From contig JAWOIG010000023.1 of the NCBI GenBank assembly GCA_046484775.1, forward strand, positions 1-17,745: DNA of 17,745 nucleotides, given 5' to 3'. Below the pieces are notes generated by a model. The model saw only the letters and a program-made list of their open reading frames with translations, was not told where the DNA came from and did not search any database. This DNA comes from JAFGQE01 sp046484775 (GTDB lineage Bacteria; Bacillota; Clostridia; DUPQ01). This document shows positions 7,201 to 14,573 of the stretch, one piece after another; within the stretch, counting starts at the first letter, position 1, and the number at the start of each line of letters is the position of its first letter. The translations under genes were made by a program, and so were the position numbers.

Positions 7201-8144
7201 TGAAAGATGTGGTCTGCATAGGCATACTGGTAGCGGATGTAATATCAAAGCCCCTTGTGAGTCTTCCGGAAAAGGGCAAATTGATGCCTATCGAGAGCAT
7301 TACGCTGCATAGCGGCGGATGCGCTCTCAGCAGCGCCCTTGATATGACTATCATAGGTCTTGACACTGCTGTAATAGGTAAAATAGGCAATGACGGGTTC
7401 GGGTCCTACCTTACGGGAGTGTTGGAAAAAGCCGGGGTTGATATATCGGGCATAGCCGTCGGTTCGCTTTCAAAGACAAGTGCAAGCGTCGTTGTTGTGG
7501 GAGATGATTCAGAGCGGTCATTCATTCACTGCTTTGGAGCCAATGGCGAGTTCTGCTATGACGATATAGATTTCGGTTTTGCAGCCCTATATAAAACAGT
7601 TTTTTTCACAGGCGTCAATCTGATGGCATCCTTGGACGGAGCCCCGCTTGGCCTGGCTGTTAAAAGATTGAAGGAAGCAGGCTGCATAACCGTCATGGAT
7701 ACCGCATGGGATGCATCGGGACGATGGATGGAACTAGTCCGGGATTCCCTTCCTTACCTTGACTATTTTATTCCCAGTTATGACGAAGCAAGAAATATAG
7801 CCGGGAAAGACGACCCGGTGGAAATCGCCGATGTGTTCATATCATGGGGGGTTAAAAACGTCGTCGTCAAGCTTGGCAAGGAAGGCTGTTATATCAAGAC
7901 ATCCGATGGACAGGATTTTACGATACCCACACTGGAGATAGAAGCGGTGGAAACCACAGGCGCCGGCGATGCTTTTGCTTCCGGTTTCATAACCGGTGTA
8001 TCGAAGGGCTGGCCGATATATAAGTGCGGTTTGTTCGCCAATGCCGTCGGCACACTTTCAGTATCGCAGGTCGGTGCCTCAACGGGTATAAGATCCCTTG
8101 AGGATACAATAGATTTTATAAAATCCCAGAACAGGGAGTGGTAG
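7200..8144 (+). CDS. PfkB-family carbohydrate kinase
   Basis: A 314-aa ribokinase/fructokinase-family sugar kinase that moves the ATP gamma-phosphate to a sugar hydroxyl. The N-terminal family pattern appears as HSGGCALSSAL (about 37-47) and GKIGNDGFG (60-68). The C-terminal signature is TTGAGDAFASGF, with the TGAGD anion hole and catalytic base Asp257. An open frame extends 35 codons further upstream, but that part lies inside the preceding gene. The ATG at 7200 overlaps the upstream stop (ATGA) and gives a standard PfkB N-terminus, KDVVCIGILVADV. Neighbours suggest a ketose such as fructose or xylulose as substrate. The sequence alone does not separate fructokinase from ribokinase-like or other specificities. 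Confidence 0.92.
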   Translation: MKDVVCIGILVADVISKPLVSLPEKGKLMPIESITLHSGGCALSSALDMTIIGLDTAVIGKIGNDGFGSYLTGVLEKAGVDISGIAVGSLSKTSASVVVVGDDSERSFIHCFGANGEFCYDDIDFGFAALYKTVFFTGVNLMASLDGAPLGLAVKRLKEAGCITVMDTAWDASGRWMELVRDSLPYLDYFIPSYDEARNIAGKDDPVEIADVFISWGVKNVVVKLGKEGCYIKTSDGQDFTIPTLEIEAVETTGAGDAFASGFITGVSKGWPIYKCGLFANAVGTLSVSQVGASTGIRSLEDTIDFIKSQNREW

Positions 8145-8145
8145 C

Positions 8146-8688
8146 ATGATTTCAAAAAAAGTGTATGAAAGCGCCGTCATCAGAACCCTTGTGTATTTTG
8201 AGAAGGCAAACATCATCATTACGGATGAGGAAAAGCAACGCATAGAAATAGCTGATTTCGGGCTCGGAAGGCTTGAAAAGGAAGGGCTGGAAATACTCAC
8301 ATATGTCAATACCCAGCGATGCTGCGCCAAGGAACTTGTAATGTTCCCCGGCCAGACCTGCTGCGAACACAGACATCCGGATGTTAACGGCCGCCCCGGG
8401 AAAGAGGAAACGTTTCGGTGCAGGTACGGTGAGGTCTATCTTTACATCGAAGGTGTTCCAGCCGATCACATAAAGGCGGTGGTTCCGGATGCCGGTCCCG
8501 GAGCCTATACTGTTTTTCATGAAATAGTGCTTAGGCCCGGAGAGCAGTTCACTTTGCCTCCCAATACTCTCCATTGGTTTCAGGCAGGGCCTTGCGGAGC
8601 CGTCATATCGGAATTTTCAACAAGCAGCGTGGACGAAGCCGACATATTTTCAGATAAAAATGTACTGAGGGAAACTATAATTGAGTAA
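8146..8688 (+). CDS. D-lyxose ketol-isomerase family protein
   Basis: A 180-aa single-domain cupin of the D-lyxose isomerase family. Family members interconvert D-lyxose with D-xylulose, and often D-mannose with D-fructose, using a divalent metal. The metal set is complete: His75 and His77 in EHRHPD, Glu88 in KEETF, and His143 in LHWFQAG, with the HxH...E...H spacing of the family. Further marks are CCAKELVMFPGQTCCEH upstream and RPGEQFTLPPNTLHW downstream. The start ATG lies 1 nt after the kinase stop; the GGGAGTGGTAGC just before it is the ribosome site. The C-terminus overlaps the next gene by 8 nt. It would give the kinase a ketose to phosphorylate. Mannose versus lyxose preference cannot be told from sequence. 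Confidence 0.9.
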   Translation: MISKKVYESAVIRTLVYFEKANIIITDEEKQRIEIADFGLGRLEKEGLEILTYVNTQRCCAKELVMFPGQTCCEHRHPDVNGRPGKEETFRCRYGEVYLYIEGVPADHIKAVVPDAGPGAYTVFHEIVLRPGEQFTLPPNTLHWFQAGPCGAVISEFSTSSVDEADIFSDKNVLRETIIE

Positions 8689-9841
8689 AAATTTTAAAAC
8701 TGCGGTAATGTATGGGGCGGGAAGCATCGGCAGAGGTTTCATCGGCCAGCTTTTCACAATGTCCGGATACGAGGTGTGCTTCATTGATGTCGATGAAAAA
8801 CTGGTGTCAAAATTAAATGAAGAGCATGAATACCGGATAACTATAGCAGCCGGAGACGGATACGAAACCCGCCTTATTGAAAACGTGCGTGCCGTCAACG
8901 GAAAGGACACCAAAAAAGCAGCATTTGAAATAGCTTCGTGCAGTATCATGGCAACCGCAGTCGGCGTCAATATCCTGCCATATATCTCGCAAACAATCGC
9001 GATGGGTATGGATCTGCGTTTTGAAACCCACGGGGAACTTCCACTGGACATAATCGTCTGCGAAAACATTTCCGGCGGCGGAATGCATTTGAAAACACTT
9101 GTGGCACCACATATGAAAAACAAGGCTTATATGGAGAAATGCATCGGATTTGTTTCAGCCTCCGTTGGCCGGATGGTTCCTGTCGGTTCCGCTTCAGACT
9201 CATCGGATATTATCGTTGAACCATACGACGAGCTTCCGATTGATGCGGATGCCTTGAAGACGGATGTGTCCGGCCTTTCAAATTTCAAGCCGACAAGTCC
9301 TTTTGAAATAGAAAAATACAAAAAATACTATATGCACAATATGTCGCATGCGATAACCGCCTATCTTGGCCATCTCAAGGGATATGAGTATATCTGGGAG
9401 GCCATTCAGGATAAATATATCCTCGGTGTGACGAAGGCCGCCCTTGCCGAAAGTATCTCTGCAATCTCCTCTCATTTTTCCACACCTGCGAAGCCGCTCG
9501 AGGAATATGCCCTGGATTTGCTTGAAAGATATGCAAACAGGTATCTTAACGACACGGTTCTTCGCGTGGGACGGGATCCCAAAAGAAAACTGGCCGCTGA
9601 TGATCGCCTCACGGGAGCAGCTGTTTTTTGCATTGAAAACAACATAGTCCCGGAATACATACCATATGGAATCGCCGCTGCATTTTATTTTGATTCGCCT
9701 GATGACGCATCCTCTGTGGAGATACTCTCCACTGTAAAAGAAGAAGGAATACGCATGGCAATTGAAAAATATACCGGACTCAGATATGAATCCGCACTAT
9801 TCGAAAAAGTCCTTTCCATATATAAATCCCTGGAAAAATAA
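8681..9841 (+). CDS. mtlD: Mannitol-1-phosphate 5-dehydrogenase family protein
   Basis: A 386-aa polyol-specific long-chain dehydrogenase close in length and pattern to MtlD, which interconverts mannitol 1-phosphate and fructose 6-phosphate with NAD(H). The Rossmann loop is GAGSIGRGF (12-20). The long-chain dehydrogenase catalytic pattern K-x4-N-x2-H is present as Lys215, Asn220 and His223, followed by AITAYLG as in MtlD. The RVGRDPKRKLAADDRL segment and PYGIAAAFYF near the end are also typical. The start is TTG at 8681, supported by GAGGGA about 9 nt upstream. The next in-frame ATG (8708) would cut off the first strand of the Rossmann fold. It is last in the operon. No mannitol PTS is nearby, so the true polyol phosphate may differ. 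Confidence 0.88.
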   Translation: MSKNFKTAVMYGAGSIGRGFIGQLFTMSGYEVCFIDVDEKLVSKLNEEHEYRITIAAGDGYETRLIENVRAVNGKDTKKAAFEIASCSIMATAVGVNILPYISQTIAMGMDLRFETHGELPLDIIVCENISGGGMHLKTLVAPHMKNKAYMEKCIGFVSASVGRMVPVGSASDSSDIIVEPYDELPIDADALKTDVSGLSNFKPTSPFEIEKYKKYYMHNMSHAITAYLGHLKGYEYIWEAIQDKYILGVTKAALAESISAISSHFSTPAKPLEEYALDLLERYANRYLNDTVLRVGRDPKRKLAADDRLTGAAVFCIENNIVPEYIPYGIAAAFYFDSPDDASSVEILSTVKEEGIRMAIEKYTGLRYESALFEKVLSIYKSLEK

Positions 9842-9855
9842 AGCCGATAATAAAA

Positions 9856-9886
9856 ATCAAACATTTGCCTTGGGCAACTGTTTGAT
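9856..9886 (-). terminator. Hairpin terminator of the floA/two-component operon
   Basis: ATCAAACATTTGCC (9856-9869) pairs with GGCAACTGTTTGAT (9873-9886) over 14 positions with one mismatch and a 3-nt loop. On the minus strand the hairpin is followed by TTTTTATTAT, a good T-run, so it ends the response-regulator operon. On the plus strand only a weak T-run follows, but it may also stop transcription from mtlD. Confidence 0.75.
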
Positions 9887-9910
9887 TTAATCCGGGACAA
9901 CCGTTTGCTT

Positions 9911-10630
9911 TTATAATAGTTCTTCGAGTTTTTGGAGCTTTTCGTGGGTTATGAGAGCATCCTCCCTCAGCCCTTTGAGCTTGACCACATGCGTCCATCT
10001 TCCATATGGCTGTATCTGTGATATATATTTCAGGTTTACAATGTATGACTTGTGCGTTCTCATGAATGCTTCCCCTTCGAGTTTTTCCTCGATTGCATTG
10101 AGATTCATACCCGTGAGATATGTGTTTCTTGCCGTTACTATTTTCGTTCTGCTTCCTTCCCTGAAAACAAGCATTATCTCGTCTATGTCCACAAAACTCA
10201 TGCCGTCCCTGTTCTTAAGCATAAGCTTGTCGAGTTTCTTAAGGGTCCTGCCCGTTTCGTTGTTCTTTTCAAGCATGTCCGAAATCCTGGCAAGAGTCCT
10301 CTCAACCCTTTCGAGCTTGAATGGCTTGAGCATGTAGTCAAACGCATACAGCTCGAAGGCTTCTCCCATATATTCATCATGCGCCGTTGAAAAAACGATA
10401 TATGTATCCGGTTCCCTATCAAGTATTTCCCTTGCACATTCTATGCCGGACATTCCCGGCATTTCAATATCCATGAACACAATTTCCGGCTTATGTTCGT
10501 CAAACAGCCTCAGGGCGGACAAACCGTCCGCCCCAATGGCTCTGACTTCATAGCCTTCGTTCATATTCACGGCCTGCTTCAGGATTTCAGCCATCTTTTC
10601 ATTGTCGTCAACTATTAGCACGCCTATCAT
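9911..10630 (-). CDS. LytTR-family response regulator (AgrA/LytR-like)
   Basis: A 239-aa two-component regulator. The N-terminal receiver domain (about 1-120) has the acidic pair Asp8-Asp9, phosphoacceptor Asp54 in FMDIEMPG, a Ser/Thr in FSTAHDEY and the conserved lysine in DYMLKPF. A linker helix leads to a C-terminal LytTR DNA-binding domain (about 135-235) with FVDIDEIM, a central GxNLNAIEEKL, MRTHKSYIVNLKYI and the basic end. Such regulators bind paired direct repeats near promoters. The partner kinase lies at the other end of the operon, with three genes between. AAAGGT, which overlaps the stop region of the preceding small gene, is its ribosome site. A membrane-stress or signal-peptide response is possible; the inducing signal is unknown. 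Confidence 0.92.
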   Translation of the reverse strand: MIGVLIVDDNEKMAEILKQAVNMNEGYEVRAIGADGLSALRLFDEHKPEIVFMDIEMPGMSGIECAREILDREPDTYIVFSTAHDEYMGEAFELYAFDYMLKPFKLERVERTLARISDMLEKNNETGRTLKKLDKLMLKNRDGMSFVDIDEIMLVFREGSRTKIVTARNTYLTGMNLNAIEEKLEGEAFMRTHKSYIVNLKYISQIQPYGRWTHVVKLKGLREDALITHEKLQKLEELL

Positions 10631-10633
10631 TGT

Positions 10634-10837
10634 TTACCTTTCAAGTGCCTTTGGCGGACCAAGGATTTCTCTTAATATGATTCCCCTCACCAGGTCTTCT
10701 CTTTTTACCCTGAATCTTCTGTCAACCCTTGGTTTCGTGGCTTCCGCCATGGCTGTTTCCCCGGGTTCGGAGACAACTTCCTTAAAAAGGTCGGCCTGGT
10801 TAACGGTCTTAATATCCTTTACTTCAGCCATTTTCAT
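10634..10837 (-). CDS. Small protein of unknown function between floA and the response regulator
   Basis: A 67-aa protein without a recognised domain. The N-terminal half is polar and acidic (EVKDIKTVNQADLFKEVVSE). The C-terminal half is basic then hydrophobic, with VDRRFRVKREDLVRGIILR followed by EILGPPKALER. It has no signal peptide or membrane helix, so it is probably cytosolic. ATG 10837 overlaps the floA stop (ATGA), with a second in-frame ATG at 10831. The response regulator starts 3 nt after its stop. This close packing, and codon use like its neighbours, support a real gene. A role as an adaptor between the FloA scaffold and the two-component system is speculation from position only. 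Confidence 0.75.
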   Translation of the reverse strand: MKMAEVKDIKTVNQADLFKEVVSEPGETAMAEATKPRVDRRFRVKREDLVRGIILREILGPPKALER

Positions 10838-11832
10838 TTACCTGTTTTCTTCGAGTCGTCAACATCCTGCTTGCCGACTTCCGCAATTGAGTCCCGCATC
10901 TGGGTGTCAGCCATTACATTTTTCATTTTATAATAGTCCATGATTCCAAGATTTCCGTTTCTGAATGCTTCCGCCATTGCCCTTGGCACCTCGGCTTCCG
11001 CCTCGACGACCTTGGCTCTCATTTCCTGTACGGCTGCCTTCATTTCCTGTTCGCGTGCAAAGGCCATTGCCCTTCTTTCCTCCGCCTTGGCCTGGGCTAT
11101 CTTTTTATCAGCTTCCGCCTGGTCGGTCTGGAGCTGCGCCCCTATGTTTTTACCGACATCGATATCCGCTATGTCAATTGACAGAATCTCAAACGCGGTC
11201 CCTGCATCAAGTCCTTTATTAAGGACTGTCTGTGATATGGAGTCTGGGTTTTCCAGAACCGCCTTATGGTCGGTTGCAGACCCTATTGTTGTTACAATAC
11301 CCTCTCCGACCCTGGCGATTATCGTCTGCTCGCCGGCTCCGCCTATCAGCCTGTCTATGTTCGCCCTGACGGTTACCCTTGCCCTGGCCTTCAGCTCAAT
11401 TCCGTTCTTGGCTATAGCAGCAATCAGCGGAGTTTCAATAACCTTGGGGTTGACACTCATCTTTACCGCTTCCAGAACATCCCTTCCCGCGAGGTCTATC
11501 GCAGTGGCTCGTTTGAAGCTCAATGGTATCTCCGCTTTTTGCGCTGCAATCAGGGCGTCTATTACCCTGTCCACATTACCCCCTGAGAGAAAATGCGCTT
11601 CAAGGTCATTTATCGAAACATCAAGCCCGGCCTTTGCCGCCTTGATCTTCGGTTTGATTATCCTTGCGGGCACGACCCTTCTCAATTTCATTCCGACCAG
11701 TGTGAACAGTCCCACCTTTACGCCGGCCGCTCCTGCCGATATCCATAATCCGAGCGGTACCAGACTGAATAATACCGACAGCACAAATACTATCGCTATT
11801 ACCACTACCAAAACAATAATAGCTGTTTCCAT
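10834..11832 (-). CDS. floA: Flotillin-like membrane scaffold protein FloA
   Basis: A 332-aa protein of the FloA family. Bacterial flotillins sit on the inner face of the cell membrane, form moving patches and affect the assembly of membrane complexes and fluidity. An N-terminal hydrophobic hairpin spans about residues 4-48. A PHB/SPFH domain follows, with GLDVSINDLEAHFLSGGNVDRV and KNGIELKARARVTVRANIDRLIGG regions. The Ala/Glu-rich helical tail of flotillins (about 235-290) contains QAEADKKIAQAKAEERRAMA. Length matches B. subtilis FloA. Two ATGs (11838, 11832) are possible; the second has AAGGAGG at good spacing. It lies downstream of NfeD, its usual partner, with overlapping stop and start. 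Confidence 0.95.
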   Translation of the reverse strand: METAIIVLVVVIAIVFVLSVLFSLVPLGLWISAGAAGVKVGLFTLVGMKLRRVVPARIIKPKIKAAKAGLDVSINDLEAHFLSGGNVDRVIDALIAAQKAEIPLSFKRATAIDLAGRDVLEAVKMSVNPKVIETPLIAAIAKNGIELKARARVTVRANIDRLIGGAGEQTIIARVGEGIVTTIGSATDHKAVLENPDSISQTVLNKGLDAGTAFEILSIDIADIDVGKNIGAQLQTDQAEADKKIAQAKAEERRAMAFAREQEMKAAVQEMRAKVVEAEAEVPRAMAEAFRNGNLGIMDYYKMKNVMADTQMRDSIAEVGKQDVDDSKKTGK

Positions 11833-11834
11833 GT

Positions 11835-12347
11835 TCATTCCTCCTTATCCTTCATTGTTTCAACAACAATTCGTCTTCCTTCGACTTCCGATATCCTGAT
11901 TCTTGTTCCTTCCTCTATGAAATCCCCATTTGTGACAATATCAAGCCTTACTCCATCGAACTGCCCGATGCCGGACGGCCGAAGCAATGTCAGGGCTGTC
12001 CCTTCCCTTCCAAGGAAAACATTCATATCCTCGACGCCTGAAAAACCCTTTTCCTTGCTGACGGAGTCGTTGAGAATCAACGTCCTTGAAAGCCTTCCGG
12101 TGGAAGCCGACCTGACTACGAATGCAACGACCACGGCAAGAATAAGCAACAGTATCAGGAACATGACAAGTGCTTCAAGAAATGTGCTTGCAGTCAGTAT
12201 TATTCCCGCCACAAATAAAATAATCCCGGTTATTCCGGCGACACCGAATCCGGGAATGAACACCTCGGCCAGCAATAACAGAAGCCCGAGAGTCAAAAGA
12301 ACCGCCTGAAGCAACTGTATATTATCTATGAAACTGAAAATACCCAT
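11835..12347 (-). CDS. NfeD family membrane protein (flotillin partner)
   Basis: A 170-aa short NfeD protein lacking the ClpP-like protease domain of long forms. Three hydrophobic helices occupy about residues 11-80, including LLLLAEVFIPGFGVAG and GIILFVAGIILTAS. After a linker comes the C-terminal OB-fold (about 108-165) with FLGREGTALTLLRPSG, DGVRLDIVTNGDFIEEGT and RRIVVE. NfeD proteins are found beside flotillins and are thought to work with them in the membrane. An upstream ATG at 12365 is in frame, but AAGGAGTG lies between it and the ATG at 12347 at ideal distance, so the shorter form is chosen. The stop overlaps the floA start region. Confidence 0.92.
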   Translation of the reverse strand: MGIFSFIDNIQLLQAVLLTLGLLLLLAEVFIPGFGVAGITGIILFVAGIILTASTFLEALVMFLILLLILAVVVAFVVRSASTGRLSRTLILNDSVSKEKGFSGVEDMNVFLGREGTALTLLRPSGIGQFDGVRLDIVTNGDFIEEGTRIRISEVEGRRIVVETMKDKEE

Positions 12348-12399
12348 ATTTATCACTCCTTCCATGATTCATTCTACCCTGTATTCCGGGTTAGTACTT

Positions 12400-12427
12400 G
12401 CTATGCGCCCGAAACATACGCATAAGC
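12400..12427. promoter_or_regulatory. Inverted repeat in the gap between kinase and nfeD genes
   Basis: GCTATGCG (12400-12407) and CGCATAAGC (12419-12427) form an inverted repeat with an 11-nt centre and one unpaired base. It lies in the only wide gap (132 nt) inside an otherwise tightly overlapping operon. On the minus strand a TAGAAT that could act as a -10 box lies downstream of it near 12370, though no good -35 matches. It could be a regulator site, a partial attenuator or chance. Confidence 0.35.
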
Positions 12428-12479
12428 CTTCCAAAACCACGGTTTGCCATGTTTTTAAGGCAACTTCCCCGTACCCGGC

Positions 12480-13355
12480 TCATGAATCCCTGGGCACCAT
12501 AAATGTAAACATCGTTCCTCTGCCGCCCGTTTCAAAGCTTATGCTTCCCCCTGCCGATTCCAGCTTTCGCTTTGACACTGCAAGACCTATCCCATGACCA
12601 TCCCCGGCTTTCGTTGTAAACCCCATGGTGAAGATCCGGTCCACAAGCTTTTCGGGAATTCCCTTTCCATTATCCTTTACCTTAAATATATAATTCTTTA
12701 TATCTTCTTTCAATGAAACAAGGATACTTCCTTTTTCAACCTCTTCCACGGCATGAATCGCATTGTCAATCAGATTGCCCAGTATTCCGCATATATCCCA
12801 TGGCTCCATTGCCGGTTTATCCAGTCTTGTAGTGGATACTATTTTGAATTCGATTCCCTTGCTCTCGCACGAGTTGTTCTTAACCTGCAATAATGCGTTG
12901 ATCGCCGGGCTTGCCGTTTTCAGAATCTTGCCTACGGACTGTATTTCATTATATATCTCTTCCATGTATGCTGCGGCATCCGTGTGCTCGTTCATTTCGA
13001 TAAGGCTGTGTATTATTTGTATATGATTCAGAAAATCATGCCTTTGCTCCCTGAGCTTATCATTTAGTCCGGTTGTCTTCAAATGGGCTTCCTTAAGTGA
13101 TTCAAAGCGTCTTAAAAGTGATCTTGCCTCGCTTCTCATCCTGAGTATGCCAAAACACACAGCAAGCGCTATGATGACAATTATTACGGCAACCAGCATG
13201 GAGAGCTGTACCTCGGTTGGTATTTCTTCCTGAACCAGCAAAACATATATTATGCCTGCCGCGACAATCAAACCGATTAAAAGCACGGATGCGGTGTAAA
13301 CAAGCGGCCAGCTGCCGGAAAATATGGAAAGGTTGCTATTGGCTTTTCTTTTCAT
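12480..13355 (-). CDS. Sensor histidine kinase, GHKL/Spo0B-type (AgrC-like)
   Basis: A 291-aa membrane sensor kinase. Two membrane helices lie at about residues 16-40 and 50-71, separated by a short VQEEIPTEVQ loop, so there is almost no outside sensor domain. A coiled linker follows. The phosphorylated His106 lies in the LREQRHDFLNH box typical of AgrC-class kinases. The GHKL ATPase domain has the N box GNLIDNAIHA (193-202), G1 DNGKGIP (228-234) and G2 GHGIGL (253-258). The frame stays open to an ATG at 13454. The 13355 start is preferred because a good promoter lies at 13378-13406 and the longer form would overlap it. It is first in the operon ending with the LytTR regulator. Confidence 0.9.
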   Translation of the reverse strand: MKRKANSNLSIFSGSWPLVYTASVLLIGLIVAAGIIYVLLVQEEIPTEVQLSMLVAVIIVIIALAVCFGILRMRSEARSLLRRFESLKEAHLKTTGLNDKLREQRHDFLNHIQIIHSLIEMNEHTDAAAYMEEIYNEIQSVGKILKTASPAINALLQVKNNSCESKGIEFKIVSTTRLDKPAMEPWDICGILGNLIDNAIHAVEEVEKGSILVSLKEDIKNYIFKVKDNGKGIPEKLVDRIFTMGFTTKAGDGHGIGLAVSKRKLESAGGSISFETGGRGTMFTFMVPRDS

Positions 13356-13377
13356 TCTTTTAACTACCCGTAAAAAT

Positions 13378-13406
13378 ATTATACTATATTGCATAACAAA
13401 TGAAAA
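13378..13406 (-). promoter_or_regulatory. Promoter of the kinase-nfeD-floA-regulator operon
   Basis: On the minus strand, TTTTCA (13406-13401, 4/6) is followed by a 17-nt spacer and a perfect TATAAT (13383-13378), 22 nt before the chosen kinase start. This close spacing mirrors that of the Tad operon promoter. The 127-nt intergenic region must also carry the promoter of the divergent URO-D-like gene, for which only weak AT-rich matches are seen. No clear LytTR-type direct repeat was found. Confidence 0.55.
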
Positions 13407-13482
13407 AACAATAATATATATAAAGGACATGGCATATATAAATCTATGGTCCATGATCCGCTCTTTTTTTCGGAGGATTATT

Positions 13483-14544
13483 ATGTCTTATGATACCGGT
13501 ATGGCTGCCATCAACCTTGAGATGCCGGAGCGCATTCCAAGAAGCGAGTATTCCGCTGAACTTTATTTTGACCTGATGAAGCGCGTCACGGGGATTGATG
13601 TCCATGATTACAGTCCGGATGACCTTAAGCTTGCGGCTTCGCTTGCTTTTCGAAAAGCCTGGAATTACGACTTCAATTGGAATGTGATGGTTGATGCAAA
13701 GTATGCCTTCAAGGAAAAGCGGACAAAAATGGGGCATGCGGAATTCACGCAGGGCGGCATAGATTATACCGATGATGTCTCGGGATATTATAAAACCCCG
13801 GAAGAAGTGCTTGCCTTCGATCCCTTTGAACTATTCGGGGAAATCGATATTGATTCCGAGGCCCGCAGATTCGAGGATGACTATAAAAAAAGATGCAATA
13901 CATATCCCGATGAAGTCAACATGACGGGGGTCTATGTGACCTGTGTTTCCGGATTGATCGACCTGTTCGGCTGGGATATGCTGCTTTTGACGGCGGGTCT
14001 GGATTCAGATGGCTTCGGACAAACCACAAACAGGTATTCCGAATGGATCGGACAGTATTTCAAAGCACTGGCCGCTTCCGACGTTCCGGTGGTTATGGTG
14101 CACGACGATCTTGTCTGGACGGCCGGTCCTTTCATCCATCCCGACTGGTACAGGAAATTTGTCTTTCCGAACATAACGAAAAACCTTGCGCCGTTAAAGG
14201 AAGCCGGGAAGAAAATTATGTTTACAAGCGATGGTAATTTCGACAAGTTCATAACAGATATCGCAGATTGCGGGGTGGACGGGTTTATCCTGGAGCCGAT
14301 AACAGATCTCAAGGCCATTGCGGACCGCTACGGCAGCAGTCATGTGATAATAGGAAATGCCGATACGAGGATCGTAATGTTCGGTTCCCGCGATGATATT
14401 AATAGCGAGGTCAGGCGCTGCATGGACATTGGAAGGAAATGCCCGGGTTTCTTCATGGCGATCGGAAACCATATCTCCCCGAACTCATCGATAGAAAATC
14501 TTCTTTATTACAACGAGTGCTACGAGAAAATGTCACGGAGATAA
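13483..14544 (+). CDS. URO-D superfamily protein lacking the HxC zinc motif
   Basis: A 353-aa protein of the uroporphyrinogen decarboxylase-like superfamily, but of another branch than the protein at 6103. Family traits are the opening PERIPRSEYSAE, the central VPVVMVHDDLVW, and IHPDWYRKFVFPNITKNL with the following AGKKIMFTSDGN. The last replaces the HxCG zinc motif with FTSDG (Asp250). The end reads GNADTR and GFFMAIGNHISPNSSIEN, conserved in this subfamily of anaerobe proteins. The frame extends upstream to 13324, but CGGAGG directly before the ATG at 13483 decides the start. It is monocistronic, with a terminator at 14574. Neither haem synthesis nor methyl transfer can be claimed. A sugar or methyl-compound role is inference from family trends. 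Confidence 0.8.
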   Translation: MSYDTGMAAINLEMPERIPRSEYSAELYFDLMKRVTGIDVHDYSPDDLKLAASLAFRKAWNYDFNWNVMVDAKYAFKEKRTKMGHAEFTQGGIDYTDDVSGYYKTPEEVLAFDPFELFGEIDIDSEARRFEDDYKKRCNTYPDEVNMTGVYVTCVSGLIDLFGWDMLLLTAGLDSDGFGQTTNRYSEWIGQYFKALAASDVPVVMVHDDLVWTAGPFIHPDWYRKFVFPNITKNLAPLKEAGKKIMFTSDGNFDKFITDIADCGVDGFILEPITDLKAIADRYGSSHVIIGNADTRIVMFGSRDDINSEVRRCMDIGRKCPGFFMAIGNHISPNSSIENLLYYNECYEKMSRR

Positions 14545-14573
14545 CATGCGATAGTATTGATCATAGAAAATAT

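Noticed and set aside
10940..11899. Long plus-strand open frame opposite floA
   Set aside because: It is an antisense shadow of the Ala/Glu-rich floA and nfeD coding sequence, with Ser/Ala-rich low-complexity translation and no family features.
13356..13454. Kinase start at 13454, adding 33 residues with a third hydrophobic stretch
   Set aside because: A good minus-strand promoter (13378-13406) lies inside that stretch and no clear ribosome site precedes 13454. The shorter form gives a normal two-helix GHKL kinase.
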